DNA from: an uncultured Mycolicibacterium sp.
GTDB taxonomy: Bacteria; Actinomycetota; Actinomycetes; Mycobacteriales; Mycobacteriaceae
DNA: 41,829 bases
NCBI GenBank assembly: GCA_945957405.1
Contig: CAMFLL010000016.1
Coordinates: 1 to 41,829, forward strand
Reading direction: 5' to 3'
Shown: positions 16,312 to 25,070 of the stretch, piece by piece
Position numbering within the stretch: the first letter of the stretch is position 1
Layout: the number at the start of each line of letters is the position of its first letter
Position numbers and translations under genes: made by a program
Notes under the pieces: generated by a model
Database searches by the model: none
What the model saw: only the letters and a program-made list of their open reading frames with translations
Told to the model about the DNA's origin: nothing

Positions 16312-17007
16312 TCACTCTCCAGCCCGCAGCAGGGCGACATCGGAGACCATCCGGATGTGGTCGGCCATGGCCGCTGCCGCCGCTTCCGGGTCTTGCCGGC
16401 GGATCGCGTCGGCGATGCGCCGGTGCCCTTCCAGCGACGCCTTCGGCCGGTCCTGTTGAGACAGCGATTCGATACGCGTCTCGCGAATCAACCCGGAGAT
16501 CTCACCCATCAGCTTCGCCAGCAGCGACGAATGTGCCGCCACGATCACGGCGTCATGGAACTGTTCGTCGCCCACCACGCCGCGGTCACCGGCGTCGATC
16601 TCGGACTGCATCACGGCGATTGCGGCGTCGATCGCCGCCATCTCACGCTCGCTGCGCCGCGCGGCAGCCAGGCCGGCGAGCTTCACCTCGAGGGCCTCAC
16701 GGGCCTCGATGATGTCCGGGATCCGGTCGGCATGCTCGCGCAGCGCCTTGATGGCACGCTCCTCGGTGGGCCTGCGCAACAAGATCGCGCCGTCACCGTG
16801 GCGCACCGTCAGGACACCCTGGACTTCGAGAGCCACCAGCGCCTGGCTCAGCGATGCACGACTGACGTTCAGATTGGCCGCGAGTTCCCGTTCGGCAGGC
16901 AGGCGCTCGCCCGGCGTCATGTCCTGATCGGCCATGTATGCGCACAGCTGCTCGACGATCACCTCGTACAGCCGCGGGCGCGCGACGGGCTTGATTTGCT
17001 CAACCAC
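16312..17007 (-). CDS. FadR/GntR-family transcriptional regulator
   Basis: A 231-residue regulator. The N-terminal winged helix is LYEVIVEQLCAYMADQ then GERLPAERELAANLNVSRAS. The C-terminal FCD domain has IIEAREALEVKLAGLAA, DEQFHDAVIVAAHS and EGHRRIADAIRRQDPE, with the His/Asp residues that bind a metal or acid ligand in this group. GTG at 17007 is preferred because AGGTGAG precedes it; an upstream GTG at 17031 lacks a ribosome site. It is divergent from the CoA-transferase operon and probably controls it in response to an organic acid or acyl-CoA (inference). Confidence 0.88.
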   Translation of the reverse strand: MVEQIKPVARPRLYEVIVEQLCAYMADQDMTPGERLPAERELAANLNVSRASLSQALVALEVQGVLTVRHGDGAILLRRPTEERAIKALREHADRIPDIIEAREALEVKLAGLAAARRSEREMAAIDAAIAVMQSEIDAGDRGVVGDEQFHDAVIVAAHSSLLAKLMGEISGLIRETRIESLSQQDRPKASLEGHRRIADAIRRQDPEAAAAAMADHIRMVSDVALLRAGE

Positions 17008-17024
17008 TGACTCACCTGCTCTCC

Positions 17025-17103
17025 AGGCCACTGTAGGGCTGTGAGCCGCGTCGCACCTCGTTGACCTGGCTCCGCATCACGTGGTTCATTGGCTAGGCCA
17101 CTG
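17025..17103. promoter_or_regulatory. Divergent promoter region with candidate GntR operator
   Basis: TGGC-TAG-GCCA (17090-17100) is an 11-base palindrome of the kind FadR-type proteins bind, directly after a possible rightward promoter (TTGACC 17061-17066, 18 bases, TTCATT 17085-17090). AGGCCACTG appears twice, at 17025-17033 next to the regulator start and at 17095-17103 overlapping the palindrome. Confidence 0.45.
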
Positions 17104-17131
17104 AGACAGTAGTCCAACGACGCGAGGAATC

Positions 17132-18337
17132 ATGTCCATACATCCGCACTCCCCGACCGCGGCAACCGCCGGTCCGCTCACCGGCATCCGCGTCATCGAC
17201 CTCACCCGCGCCCTCGCCGGACCACATGCCGCGATGATGCTGGGCGACCTCGGTGCCGAGGTGATCAAGATCGAGAACCCGGCGGGTGGTGATGACACCC
17301 GCGGCTGGGGCCCACCTTTCGTCGACCCCGCGCACGGTGATCGCGAGTCGACGTATTTCCTGTGCGCCAACCGGAACAAAAAGTCGGTGACGTTGGACCT
17401 CAAGGCGGCTGCCGCGAAGTCGACGCTGGAAGCCCTGGTGCGTACCGCCGACGTGCTGATGGAGAACTTCCGGCCCGGTGTGCTGGACCGGCTCGGCTTC
17501 TCCCACGAGCGCCTCGCCGAGCTCAACCCGCGCCTTGTCGTGCTGTCGATCAGCGGCTTCGGGCACGACGGTCCCGAGGCTGGGCGCGCCGGATATGACC
17601 AGATCGCCCAGGGTGAAGCCGGTCTGATGTCGGTCACCGGGGCCGGGCCCGCCGATCCGCAACGCGTCGGCGTGCCGATCGCGGATCTGCTGGCCGGGAT
17701 GTACGGCGCGTTCGGCGTGCTGGCCGCGCTGCGGGAGCGTGGCGTGACCGGGCACGGTCAGGTGGTGCGGTCGTCACTGCTGGCAGCGGTCGTCGGCGTG
17801 CACGCATTCCAGGGCACGAAATGGACGGTGGCGGGCCAGGTCGGTGAGCCCACCGGCAATCACCATCCGTCCATCTGCCCGTACGGAATGTTCGACACCG
17901 CAGAGGGATCCGTGCAGATCGCGATCGGCAGCGAGGGGCTGTGGCAGCGATTCTGCTCGGGGTTCGGCCTCGATCCGGCAACCGACGGCATGGCATCGAA
18001 CCCCGAACGGGTCCAGAACCGCAAGCGTGTCAACGAACTGGTGCAGGGTGTGTTCGCACTGTATGCGACTGACGAGCTGCTCGAGCTGCTCGACCGAATC
18101 GGCGTTCCCGCGGGCCGGGTCAGATCCATCCGTGAGGTCTATGAGTGGGAGCAGACCCGGTCACAGGGCCTGCTCGTCGACGTCGACCACGAAACCCTGG
18201 GCCCCATCACGCTTCCCGGTCCGCCACTGCGGTTCTTCGCCATGGACGGCGCCGAGCGGACCCGCCGCGCGCACACCGCGCCGCCGGTGCTGGGCGCGGA
18301 CAACGTTCTGCTCGACTCCCTCGCACCGAGCCTCTGA
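17132..18337 (+). CDS. CaiB/BaiF family (class III) CoA-transferase
   Basis: A 401-residue protein: IRVIDLTRALAGPHAAMMLGD at the N-terminus, KSVTLDLK, the VLMENFRPGVLDRLG segment and AGYDQIAQGEAGLMS with D156 as the expected catalytic aspartate that forms the aspartyl-CoA intermediate. Length is normal for a family member. These enzymes swap CoA between organic acids. The ATG has GAGGAA upstream. The stop overlaps the next ATG by one base (TGATG at 18335-18339), so it is coupled to the carboxyltransferase. Together they suggest activation and then carboxylation or decarboxylation of an organic acid under GntR control (inference). Confidence 0.9.
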   Translation: MSIHPHSPTAATAGPLTGIRVIDLTRALAGPHAAMMLGDLGAEVIKIENPAGGDDTRGWGPPFVDPAHGDRESTYFLCANRNKKSVTLDLKAAAAKSTLEALVRTADVLMENFRPGVLDRLGFSHERLAELNPRLVVLSISGFGHDGPEAGRAGYDQIAQGEAGLMSVTGAGPADPQRVGVPIADLLAGMYGAFGVLAALRERGVTGHGQVVRSSLLAAVVGVHAFQGTKWTVAGQVGEPTGNHHPSICPYGMFDTAEGSVQIAIGSEGLWQRFCSGFGLDPATDGMASNPERVQNRKRVNELVQGVFALYATDELLELLDRIGVPAGRVRSIREVYEWEQTRSQGLLVDVDHETLGPITLPGPPLRFFAMDGAERTRRAHTAPPVLGADNVLLDSLAPSL

Positions 18338-19821
18338 TGGGTACGAAAAGCGCGTGGGAGGTGATCGACGCCGTCATCGACGCCGACTCCTGGACCTCGT
18401 GGGACGTCGAATTACCCGACCCGCCAAGTGATTCTGCCTACGCCGAGGATCTGCGCGTGGCCAGGGCGGGCACCGGCCTCGACGAGGCCGTGACCACCGG
18501 CGTCGCAACGGTGCGCGGATATCGAATCGCGGTACTGGCGTGCGACTTCCGCTTCTTGGGCGGCTCGATCGGCGTGGCGGCAGGTGAGCGCCTGACAACG
18601 GCGATCCGGCGGGCCACCGCGGGGCGGCTGCCGCTGCTTGCGCTGCCGACCTCAGGTGGCACCCGCATGCAGGAGGGCACGCCGGCGTTCCTGCAGATGC
18701 TGCGCATCACCGCCGCGGTCACCGATCACAAGGCCGCGCATCTGCCGTACCTGGTCTATCTGCGGCACCCGACGACCGGTGGCGTGTTCGCCTCGTGGGG
18801 ATCGTTGGGCCACGCGACGTTTGCCGAACCCGGCGCACTGATCGGGTTCCTGGGTCCACGGGTGTTCCAGGTCATGCACGACAGCCCTTTCCCACAGGGG
18901 GTGCAGACCGCCGAAAACCTCTGTGCCCGAGGACTCATCGATGCGGTACTCCCCGTCACGGAACTCGCGGACGTGGTGGGCCGGACGCTGGCCGCCGTCG
19001 CCGCGCCGCGCAATGGGCACCCGGAGCCCCGCCCGGACGTCTCGACGCCCGTGGCCGTCCCCGCCTGGCAGTCGGTGTGCGCGACGCGACGTCCGGACCG
19101 GCCCGGGACCCGGGCCCTACTCAGCCACATCACCTCGAACCTGGTGGAGCTCAACGGAACCGGACAGGGCGAGCGGGCATCGGCCCTGATTCTCGGTCTG
19201 GCGCGCCTCGACGACCGGCCCTGTGTGCTGCTGGGCCAGGATCGCGACTGCACCACCCCGCTGGGACCCGAGGCGTTGCGGCAGGCGCGTCGCGGGATGC
19301 GTCTGGCCGCCGAACTGGACCTGCCGTTGGTGACGGTGATCGACACTGCAGGCGCCGAGTTGTCCCGCCAGGCCGAGGAGGGCGGTCTGGCCGGTGAGAT
19401 CGCCCGCTGTATCGCCGAGATGGTCACGCTGCCGGTGCCCACCATCGCACTGCTGCTCGGCCAGGGCACCGGTGGCGGAGCCTTGGCCCTGCTGCCCGCC
19501 GACCGCGTGCTGGCCGCCCAGCACGCGTGGCTGTGTCCGCTTCCGCCGGAGGGCGCCAGCGCGATCCTGTTCCACGACACGGCCCACGCCGCCGATCTGG
19601 TGGGTCGTCAAGGCATCCGGTCGACGGATCTGTACGAGGCCGGGTTCGTCGACCGCATCATCCCCGAACACCCGGATGCCGCCCAGGAACCCGCTGCGTT
19701 CTGCCGACGGACAGGCGCCGTGTTGCGGTCCGAACTGGCCACACTCGGCGCGCCCGGGGACCGGGTGCGGCGGCTCGACACGCTGGCAAGCATGGACCGG
19801 ACGCTGGCACACACCGGCTGA
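18337..19821 (+). CDS. Fused beta-alpha carboxyltransferase (AccD/AccA-like)
   Basis: A 494-residue protein with two crotonase-fold halves. The N-half has LGGSIGVAAGERLTTAI, LPTSGGTRMQEGT and FLGPRVFQVM, as in the AccD/beta subunit but without the zinc finger. The C-half has LDLPLVTVIDTAGAELSRQAEEGG and LGQGTGGGALALLPADRVLA, as in AccA/alpha. The combination matches acyl-CoA carboxyltransferases and the malonate-decarboxylase beta/gamma pair. No biotin carboxylase, biotin carrier (AMKM-type site) or acyl-carrier gene lies nearby, so biotin must come from elsewhere or the enzyme is a decarboxylase-like relative. It is coupled to the CoA transferase. The substrate is unknown. Confidence 0.82.
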   Translation: MGTKSAWEVIDAVIDADSWTSWDVELPDPPSDSAYAEDLRVARAGTGLDEAVTTGVATVRGYRIAVLACDFRFLGGSIGVAAGERLTTAIRRATAGRLPLLALPTSGGTRMQEGTPAFLQMLRITAAVTDHKAAHLPYLVYLRHPTTGGVFASWGSLGHATFAEPGALIGFLGPRVFQVMHDSPFPQGVQTAENLCARGLIDAVLPVTELADVVGRTLAAVAAPRNGHPEPRPDVSTPVAVPAWQSVCATRRPDRPGTRALLSHITSNLVELNGTGQGERASALILGLARLDDRPCVLLGQDRDCTTPLGPEALRQARRGMRLAAELDLPLVTVIDTAGAELSRQAEEGGLAGEIARCIAEMVTLPVPTIALLLGQGTGGGALALLPADRVLAAQHAWLCPLPPEGASAILFHDTAHAADLVGRQGIRSTDLYEAGFVDRIIPEHPDAAQEPAAFCRRTGAVLRSELATLGAPGDRVRRLDTLASMDRTLAHTG

Positions 19822-19864
19822 CGGGTCCCGGCAGCCGGCCGTGCGGTCGGCATACTTCACAGGC

Positions 19865-20827
19865 ATGAAGCTCGACGAGCTCGATCGCAGGATCGTGGGT
19901 GCCCTTCAGGTCGACGGCCGGGCGTCGTGGCGCCGTATCGCAGAGGTGCTCGATGCGTCGTTCAGTACCGTCACCCGGCGCGGCACTGCCCTGCTCGCCT
20001 CCGGTGCGGTGCGGGTGGTGGCGCTGCCGCGTTATTCGCAGACAGCGATCATCGAAGTCACCACAGTTCCGCAACGATTCGACGCGGTGGCCCGAGCCCT
20101 GTCTGCGCGGACCGACACGGTGTTCGTCTTCGCGTTGAGCGCGCCGGCACGGATCATCGTCGAGGAACTGCAGCCGTCCGAAGGCGCACTCGCCCGCGCG
20201 GTGCTCGACGAGATCCCCGCGATCGAAGGCGTGACAGGCGTCAATGCCGCGCCCATCCTGGCGTACTACCGCACGCTGAGCACCTGGATGCCCGACCTGA
20301 TCACGCCGGCCGAGGTCGCCGAGCTCAATCCGGGCTTCGGCCACCTCTACGACGATGCCGTCCCTTTGACCACTCCCGCCGATCGCGAAATCTACGAGAT
20401 CCTGGCGCCCGACGGCAGGGTGTCGGTCGCCGATATCGCGGACCGGGTGGGGCAGTCCGAGCCCGCCGTGCGCCGGCGGCTGACCGTCCTGGTCGACACC
20501 AAAATCGACATCCGCGCCGTCGTCTCCCCCCACCTGCTGGGCCTCGATGTCGCCGCCATCGTGTGGATCCGGGTGGCGCCCAAGGACATCGAGCGGGTCG
20601 CGGAGCAGATCCTGGCGTCGCCATGGGTGCGATACGCCGCGATGACGATGGGTGATCACCAGTTGATCGTCGACGTCGCGGTGCCGACGCTCGACGATCT
20701 ACGCCGATTCCTGACCGAGCAGCCGTGGTCGGCGTCGGTGGACTCGGTCCGGACCTCGCCCGTGCTGGCGGCGTACAAGCGCAGCGGGCTGCCCGCCGAA
20801 GAGCGCTCGACATTTGAACCCAAATGA
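19865..20827 (+). CDS. Double-length Lrp/AsnC-family regulator
   Basis: A 320-residue protein, about twice the usual Lrp length, with two AsnC helix-turn-helix units: LDELDRRIVGALQVDGRASW at the N-terminus and TPADREIYEILAPDGRVSVA at about residues 173-192. Each is followed by an RAM-like ligand/oligomerisation domain (IIEVTTVPQRFDAVARAL; IVWIRVAPKDIERVAEQI). Tandem forms are common in actinobacteria. It lies 145 bases before the amidase/transporter genes in the same direction, so it probably regulates them. Its ligand is probably an amino acid or amide product. Confidence 0.87.
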   Translation: MKLDELDRRIVGALQVDGRASWRRIAEVLDASFSTVTRRGTALLASGAVRVVALPRYSQTAIIEVTTVPQRFDAVARALSARTDTVFVFALSAPARIIVEELQPSEGALARAVLDEIPAIEGVTGVNAAPILAYYRTLSTWMPDLITPAEVAELNPGFGHLYDDAVPLTTPADREIYEILAPDGRVSVADIADRVGQSEPAVRRRLTVLVDTKIDIRAVVSPHLLGLDVAAIVWIRVAPKDIERVAEQILASPWVRYAAMTMGDHQLIVDVAVPTLDDLRRFLTEQPWSASVDSVRTSPVLAAYKRSGLPAEERSTFEPK

Positions 20828-20881
20828 CCCACTTGGAGCGTCTCTGTCGTTCGAAATGATTCAAATATTCGACTAGAACTA

Positions 20882-20909
20882 TTGCTTTGACCCGAATTCT
20901 GCGTATTAT
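20882..20909 (+). promoter_or_regulatory. Predicted promoter of the amidase-transporter operon
   Basis: TTGCTT (20882-20887) and TATTAT (20904-20909) are 16 bases apart within the most AT-rich stretch of this region. The stretch just upstream, GAAATGATTCAAATATTCGA (20856-20875), has imperfect inverted symmetry and could be an AsnC site. Confidence 0.4.
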
Positions 20910-20971
20910 GACTTGAGTCGCAGTCTGATCGGATTGTGACCTGGCACTTTCTCCAAGGAGTAGCGGCGGTC

Positions 20972-22399
20972 ATGGACACACTTCTGGACGTCGTCGGCCT
21001 ACCGGCGACCCGACAGGCGGAGCTTCTGCGGGCCGGTGAGATCACGTCGAGCGAGCTGATGCGCGCTCACCTCGACCGGATCGACGCGCTGAACCCGAGC
21101 ATCAACGCGATCGTCACCCTGGACCGCGACGGCGCCCTGCAGCGCGCCGCGGCCGCCGACGCAGTCCCCGCCGACCAGCGTGGCCCGTTGCACGGCCTGC
21201 CCGTCGCAATCAAGGACACGGCCCAAACAGCAGGTATGCGAACCACTTTCGGCCATCCGCTGTTCAAGGACAACGTGCCCGCCGCCAACGACCTGCACGT
21301 CGCCCGCATCCTGGACGCGGGCGCGGTACTGCTCGGCAAGACCAACGTGCCGGAGTTCGCGGCCGGGTCGCACACCGTCAACCGGGTCTTCGGCCCGACG
21401 CGTAACCCGCATGACACCACCCGCTCCGTCGGCGGATCCAGTGGCGGCGCCGCCGCGGCACTCGCCGCGCATTTCGTCCCCATCGCCGACGGCAGCGATA
21501 TGGGCGGCTCGCTGCGCAATCCGGCCTCGTTCTGCGGTGTCGTCGGGATGCGACCCACCCCGGGTGTGGTGCCCAACAGCGGCGAGCGTGACGCCTTCAA
21601 CCCGCTGGCCACCAATGGCCCCCTCGGGCGCACCGTCGACGACGTCGCGCTGTTGTTGTCAGTGATCGCCGCGACGCCGTCCTCCGACCTGTATGACGCG
21701 GCCCCGAGCACCGCCGACCTGCGGTCACTGCGGCCCGCCGAGTTGCGTGGCCTGCGGGTCGCCTACACCGCCGACCTCGGCGGTCGCGTACCGGTGGACC
21801 CCGAGGTGGCCCACGTGATCGCCCGAACCGCCGAAGTGCTCGAAAGTGCCGGTGCCCGAGTCGAATCGGCATGCCCCGACCTCGACGGTTCCGACGCCGC
21901 ATTCCGGACGCTGCGCGCAGCCGAGTTCGACGCCGGGTGGCGTGATCTGCTGGCGGCGCATCCGGACGGCTTCGTCGACTTCCTCGCCGACAACATCCGT
22001 CAGGGCGCGGCGCTGACGGGCCGCGACGTGATGGCCGCCTACGCCGAGCTGACCCGGCTGCGCCAGTCGGCAACCCGCTTCTTCGACGATTACGACCTGG
22101 TCCTCGCGCCGGTCACGCAGATCGCGCCGTTCCCCGTTAAATGGGACTGGCCGCGCGCCGTCAACGGCACCCCGATGCACGACTACCTGGAGTGGATGCG
22201 GTCGGCGTGGCTTTTCACCCCGCTCGGCATCCCCGCGCTGTCCCTGCCCGCCGGGTTCACCCCCACCGGCCTGCCGGTCGGCGCGCACCTGCTTGCCGGC
22301 CCGGGACGCGATCTGACCCTGCTGCGCATCGCATCCGCGCTCGAAACCGCGCTCGACCTACCCACAGCCCAGCCCCTTGAAGGAGAACTGACAGCATGA
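20972..22399 (+). CDS. Amidase signature-family hydrolase
   Basis: A 475-residue amidase. The Ser-cisSer-Lys triad is visible: K81 (LPVAIKDTAQT), S156 (VGGSSGGAAAA) and S180 (DGSDMGGSLRNPASFCG). This spacing matches GatA/amidase family enzymes, which hydrolyse amides to acid and ammonia. The ATG at 20972 (MDTLLDVVGLPATRQ) is preferred over a GTG 12 codons earlier because an AAGGAG lies upstream of it. It overlaps the next gene (ATGA at 22396-22399). Its coupling to a transporter suggests uptake and deamidation of an imported amide. The substrate is not readable. Confidence 0.9.
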   Translation: MDTLLDVVGLPATRQAELLRAGEITSSELMRAHLDRIDALNPSINAIVTLDRDGALQRAAAADAVPADQRGPLHGLPVAIKDTAQTAGMRTTFGHPLFKDNVPAANDLHVARILDAGAVLLGKTNVPEFAAGSHTVNRVFGPTRNPHDTTRSVGGSSGGAAAALAAHFVPIADGSDMGGSLRNPASFCGVVGMRPTPGVVPNSGERDAFNPLATNGPLGRTVDDVALLLSVIAATPSSDLYDAAPSTADLRSLRPAELRGLRVAYTADLGGRVPVDPEVAHVIARTAEVLESAGARVESACPDLDGSDAAFRTLRAAEFDAGWRDLLAAHPDGFVDFLADNIRQGAALTGRDVMAAYAELTRLRQSATRFFDDYDLVLAPVTQIAPFPVKWDWPRAVNGTPMHDYLEWMRSAWLFTPLGIPALSLPAGFTPTGLPVGAHLLAGPGRDLTLLRIASALETALDLPTAQPLEGELTA

Positions 22400-22680
22400 C
22401 CATCCCCGCCCCGCACGAACCGGACTTCGTGCCCGAAACCGATGTCATCGGTCGGGTGGCGACACCCGCCCGCGTCATCGCGTCATGCGTGCCGATCGTC
22501 CTGATGACGATCACGCCGCTGCTGCCGTTCGCCACCACCCCGACCACCTGGTTCGGCGTCCCGGCGGTGCTGGTGTGGATCGCCGCACTGGTCGTCCTGA
22601 CCGTCGCGACCCTGCAGGTCGTCGACCGGACCATCCAGCATCAGGCCGTCCGCGCCCAGCAGATGGGGGCCGTCCAATGA
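22396..22680 (+). CDS. Small two-helix membrane protein, likely transporter accessory subunit
   Basis: A 94-residue protein with two membrane helices (about 28-48, VIASCVPIVLMTITPLLPF; 54-76, VPAVLVWIAALVVLTVATLQ) and a short basic/polar tail. It is locked between the amidase and the sodium:solute symporter by four-base overlaps. Many SSS-family transporters have a small DUF3311/DUF485-like partner of this size at this position, so I read it as an accessory subunit. The family name is not certain. Confidence 0.75.
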   Translation: MTIPAPHEPDFVPETDVIGRVATPARVIASCVPIVLMTITPLLPFATTPTTWFGVPAVLVWIAALVVLTVATLQVVDRTIQHQAVRAQQMGAVQ

Positions 22681-24110
22681 TGACCACCATCATCATCGTC
22701 GGGATCGTGCTGATCGCCGTCGTCGGATTCACGGGCCGCCGCCGCCGCGACCTGTCCGGCTGGACCGTGTCCGAACGCGATCTGCCGCGTTGGACGTCGT
22801 GGTTCCTGCAGGCCGGCGAATCGCTCACCACATTCAGCTTCCTGGGACTCGCGGGTATCGCCTTCACCGGTGGCGTCAGCGCCACCTTCGCGGTCTGCTA
22901 TCTCACCGCAAGTGCCGTCGGCATGTACTTCGTGGCGCCACGGCTTCGCGATCTGGGCGCGGCCCGCGGCTACCTGACCATGTCGGACTTCTTCTTCGAC
23001 CGCTACCGGTCGCGGGCGCTGAGCATCGTCATGGCCATCGTGGGCGCCCTGTTCCTGGTGCCCTACCTGGCCCTGCAGATCACCGGGCTCGGACTGATCG
23101 TCGGCCTGGCCACCGGTTCGACGACGGCCCGCGGGCTGAGCATGGTGCTGGCCAGCGCCCTCGTCGTGGTGTTCGTGGCGTGGGCCGGAATCCACGGCAT
23201 CGCCCGCGTGGCCGTGGTCAAGGACTTCGGCATGCTGATCGCGCTGGTGATCGTCGCGGTCGCGACCGTCGGGGCCGCGGGCGGATTCCCCGACATCTTC
23301 ACCCGGGTCGCCGAGACCAGCGACCAGATGCTCACCACACATGCCCCCGGTTATGACGCCACGTTCTTCATCACCGCCGTGGTGGTGACCACCATCGGCG
23401 CCAGCTTCAACGTGTTCCCGCACCTGTGGCCGCCGGTCCTTGCGGCCAAGAGCGGCGAGATCCTGCGGAGCAACTACAAGTGGCTGGGCGTCTACCAGCT
23501 GCTGCTGTTCCTACCGATCACGGTCGGCATGGGGGCGATCCTGCTGATCGATTCCGACACCAAGAGCAACTACGTGCTGTTCACCGTGAGCCAGCAGACC
23601 ATGCCGGACTGGCTGGTCGCCCTGGTGGCCGTCTGCGGCGCCGCCGCCGCCATGGTGCCGGCTGCCGCGATCACCATGGGCATCTCGTCACTGCTGGCCA
23701 ACAACGTGTGTTTCGCCGCCCCGGAACGGATGCGGTTCCACCTCAACCGGGTGTTCGTCGTCGTGGCGGTGGCCGCCGCGTTGTCGTTCAGCATCACCGG
23801 GGCCGACATCGGCGCCCTGCTGCTGCTGACGTACGGCGGGTTGACGCAGCTGGCTCCTGTCATCGCAGCGGCACTGCCCAACCGCGTGCGGCTCAGCGCC
23901 GTCGCGGCGATGGCCGGCACCGTCGTCGGCACCCTCACCGTCGTGGTGATCACATTCGGCGACATCCCGATCGGCAGTTGGGATTCCGGGTTGATTGCGC
24001 TCGGCCCGAACCTGATCGTGCTCGCCATCGTCGAGTTCGTCGTGCGGTCTCGCCGGCGGCAGGACGAGGTGCACGACGACACCAAGATGCTGGTGCCCAA
24101 TCCGGTGTAG
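22677..24110 (+). CDS. Sodium:solute symporter (SSS family)
   Basis: A 477-residue transporter with about twelve or thirteen hydrophobic segments. Signature stretches include SWFLQAGESLTTFSFLGLAG, YLTMSDFFFDRYRSRALSIV, LVPYLALQITGLGLIV and the AGIHGIARVAVVKDFGMLI region, all typical of the SSS core fold. It should import an organic solute with sodium. The first ATG (22677) overlaps the upstream stop. The operon with an amidase suggests an amide or amino-acid-like substrate under the AsnC regulator. Confidence 0.88.
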   Translation: MMTTIIIVGIVLIAVVGFTGRRRRDLSGWTVSERDLPRWTSWFLQAGESLTTFSFLGLAGIAFTGGVSATFAVCYLTASAVGMYFVAPRLRDLGAARGYLTMSDFFFDRYRSRALSIVMAIVGALFLVPYLALQITGLGLIVGLATGSTTARGLSMVLASALVVVFVAWAGIHGIARVAVVKDFGMLIALVIVAVATVGAAGGFPDIFTRVAETSDQMLTTHAPGYDATFFITAVVVTTIGASFNVFPHLWPPVLAAKSGEILRSNYKWLGVYQLLLFLPITVGMGAILLIDSDTKSNYVLFTVSQQTMPDWLVALVAVCGAAAAMVPAAAITMGISSLLANNVCFAAPERMRFHLNRVFVVVAVAAALSFSITGADIGALLLLTYGGLTQLAPVIAAALPNRVRLSAVAAMAGTVVGTLTVVVITFGDIPIGSWDSGLIALGPNLIVLAIVEFVVRSRRRQDEVHDDTKMLVPNPV

Positions 24111-24126
24111 ATCCGCGGAATGCACA

Positions 24127-24156
24127 CTGGCCCCCGGCTTTTCGGCCGGGGGTCAG
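24127..24156. terminator. Bidirectional hairpin terminator
   Basis: CCCCCGGC and GCCGGGGG pair around a six-base loop. The stem is extended outward by CTGG/TCAG (24127-24130 with 24153-24156), giving about 12 pairs. It sits between convergent genes, 16 bases after the symporter stop. The LysR stop codon (24153-24155) lies inside its right arm. Confidence 0.75.
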
Positions 24157-25061
24157 TCCGCGTCACGGGTCGGTTCTCGCAGCAACTCGATCAGCTCGGT
24201 GATGGTCTCGGACTGCTCGGTCTCGGGCAGGATCAGCACCGTCACCCTGCGCGCGAACGACGGATTCGAAAATGGCAGCAGCGCGACATCTTTCCGGTGC
24301 GGCGTCACCGACAGCAGCGGGGCGAGACTGACCCCGAATCCGGCCGCGACCAGACCCTGCAGCGACTGGAAGTCGTCGGTGCGAAACACGATGTCGGGCT
24401 CGACGCCGGCGATGCGCAACATCTTGGCGTAGGCGTCGTTGTCGTACGGGGGCCGGTGCGACCGGGCGATCCATCGCTCGCCGGCCAGCTCCGTCAGGGA
24501 GATCTTTTCTTGCCCGCTGCAGGGGTGGTCGATCGGCACCACCGCCACCATCGGATCGGTCTGCAGGTGCAGCTGCCGGAACCCGGGATCGACCGGGAGC
24601 GGATCGAAATCGTAGTCCCAGATCAGCAGCAGGTGCAGCTCGCCGTCGCGGAGCATGGCGAGCGTTCTTGTCTGGGGCAGACCCCAGCGCAGCTCCACGT
24701 GGACGCCGGGCCTGCGCTGCGCGAACGTGCGCAGGGCCTGCGGCAGCAGGTCGGCGCCGGCCGACGCGAAGGACCCCAGCCGGACCTCCTGCGTGCTGTC
24801 GCCGTACCGGCGCAGTGCCTGTTCGGTGGAGTACACCTCGGCGAACAGCCCACGGGCCCGCCGCAGTAGCAGCTCGCCGGCCGGGGTCAGTTCCACGCCG
24901 CGGGGAAGCCGGCGAAACAGTGCCACCCCGGCCTCGCGTTCCAGGACGGACACCTGCTGGGAGACTGCCGACTGCGTGAGGTACAGCGACTCCGCCGCCG
25001 CTGTGAACGAACCGCCCTCGGCCACTGCCACGAAGATCCGCAGCCGTCGAAGGTCGAGCAC
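24153..25061 (-). CDS. LysR-family transcriptional regulator
   Basis: A 302-residue regulator. The N-terminal winged helix is LRRLRIFVAVAEGGSFTAAA, then YLTQSAVSQQVSVLE. The periplasmic-binding-like effector domain includes GSFASAGADLLPQALRTF and the FGVSLAPLLSV segment. The GTG start lies nine bases after the FMN reductase stop, so it is the last gene of the monooxygenase operon rather than divergent from it, which is unusual for LysR. It probably senses a substrate or product of the flavin system (inference). Confidence 0.9.
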   Translation of the reverse strand: MLDLRRLRIFVAVAEGGSFTAAAESLYLTQSAVSQQVSVLEREAGVALFRRLPRGVELTPAGELLLRRARGLFAEVYSTEQALRRYGDSTQEVRLGSFASAGADLLPQALRTFAQRRPGVHVELRWGLPQTRTLAMLRDGELHLLLIWDYDFDPLPVDPGFRQLHLQTDPMVAVVPIDHPCSGQEKISLTELAGERWIARSHRPPYDNDAYAKMLRIAGVEPDIVFRTDDFQSLQGLVAAGFGVSLAPLLSVTPHRKDVALLPFSNPSFARRVTVLILPETEQSETITELIELLREPTRDAD

Positions 25062-25070
25062 GTCCGGAGC

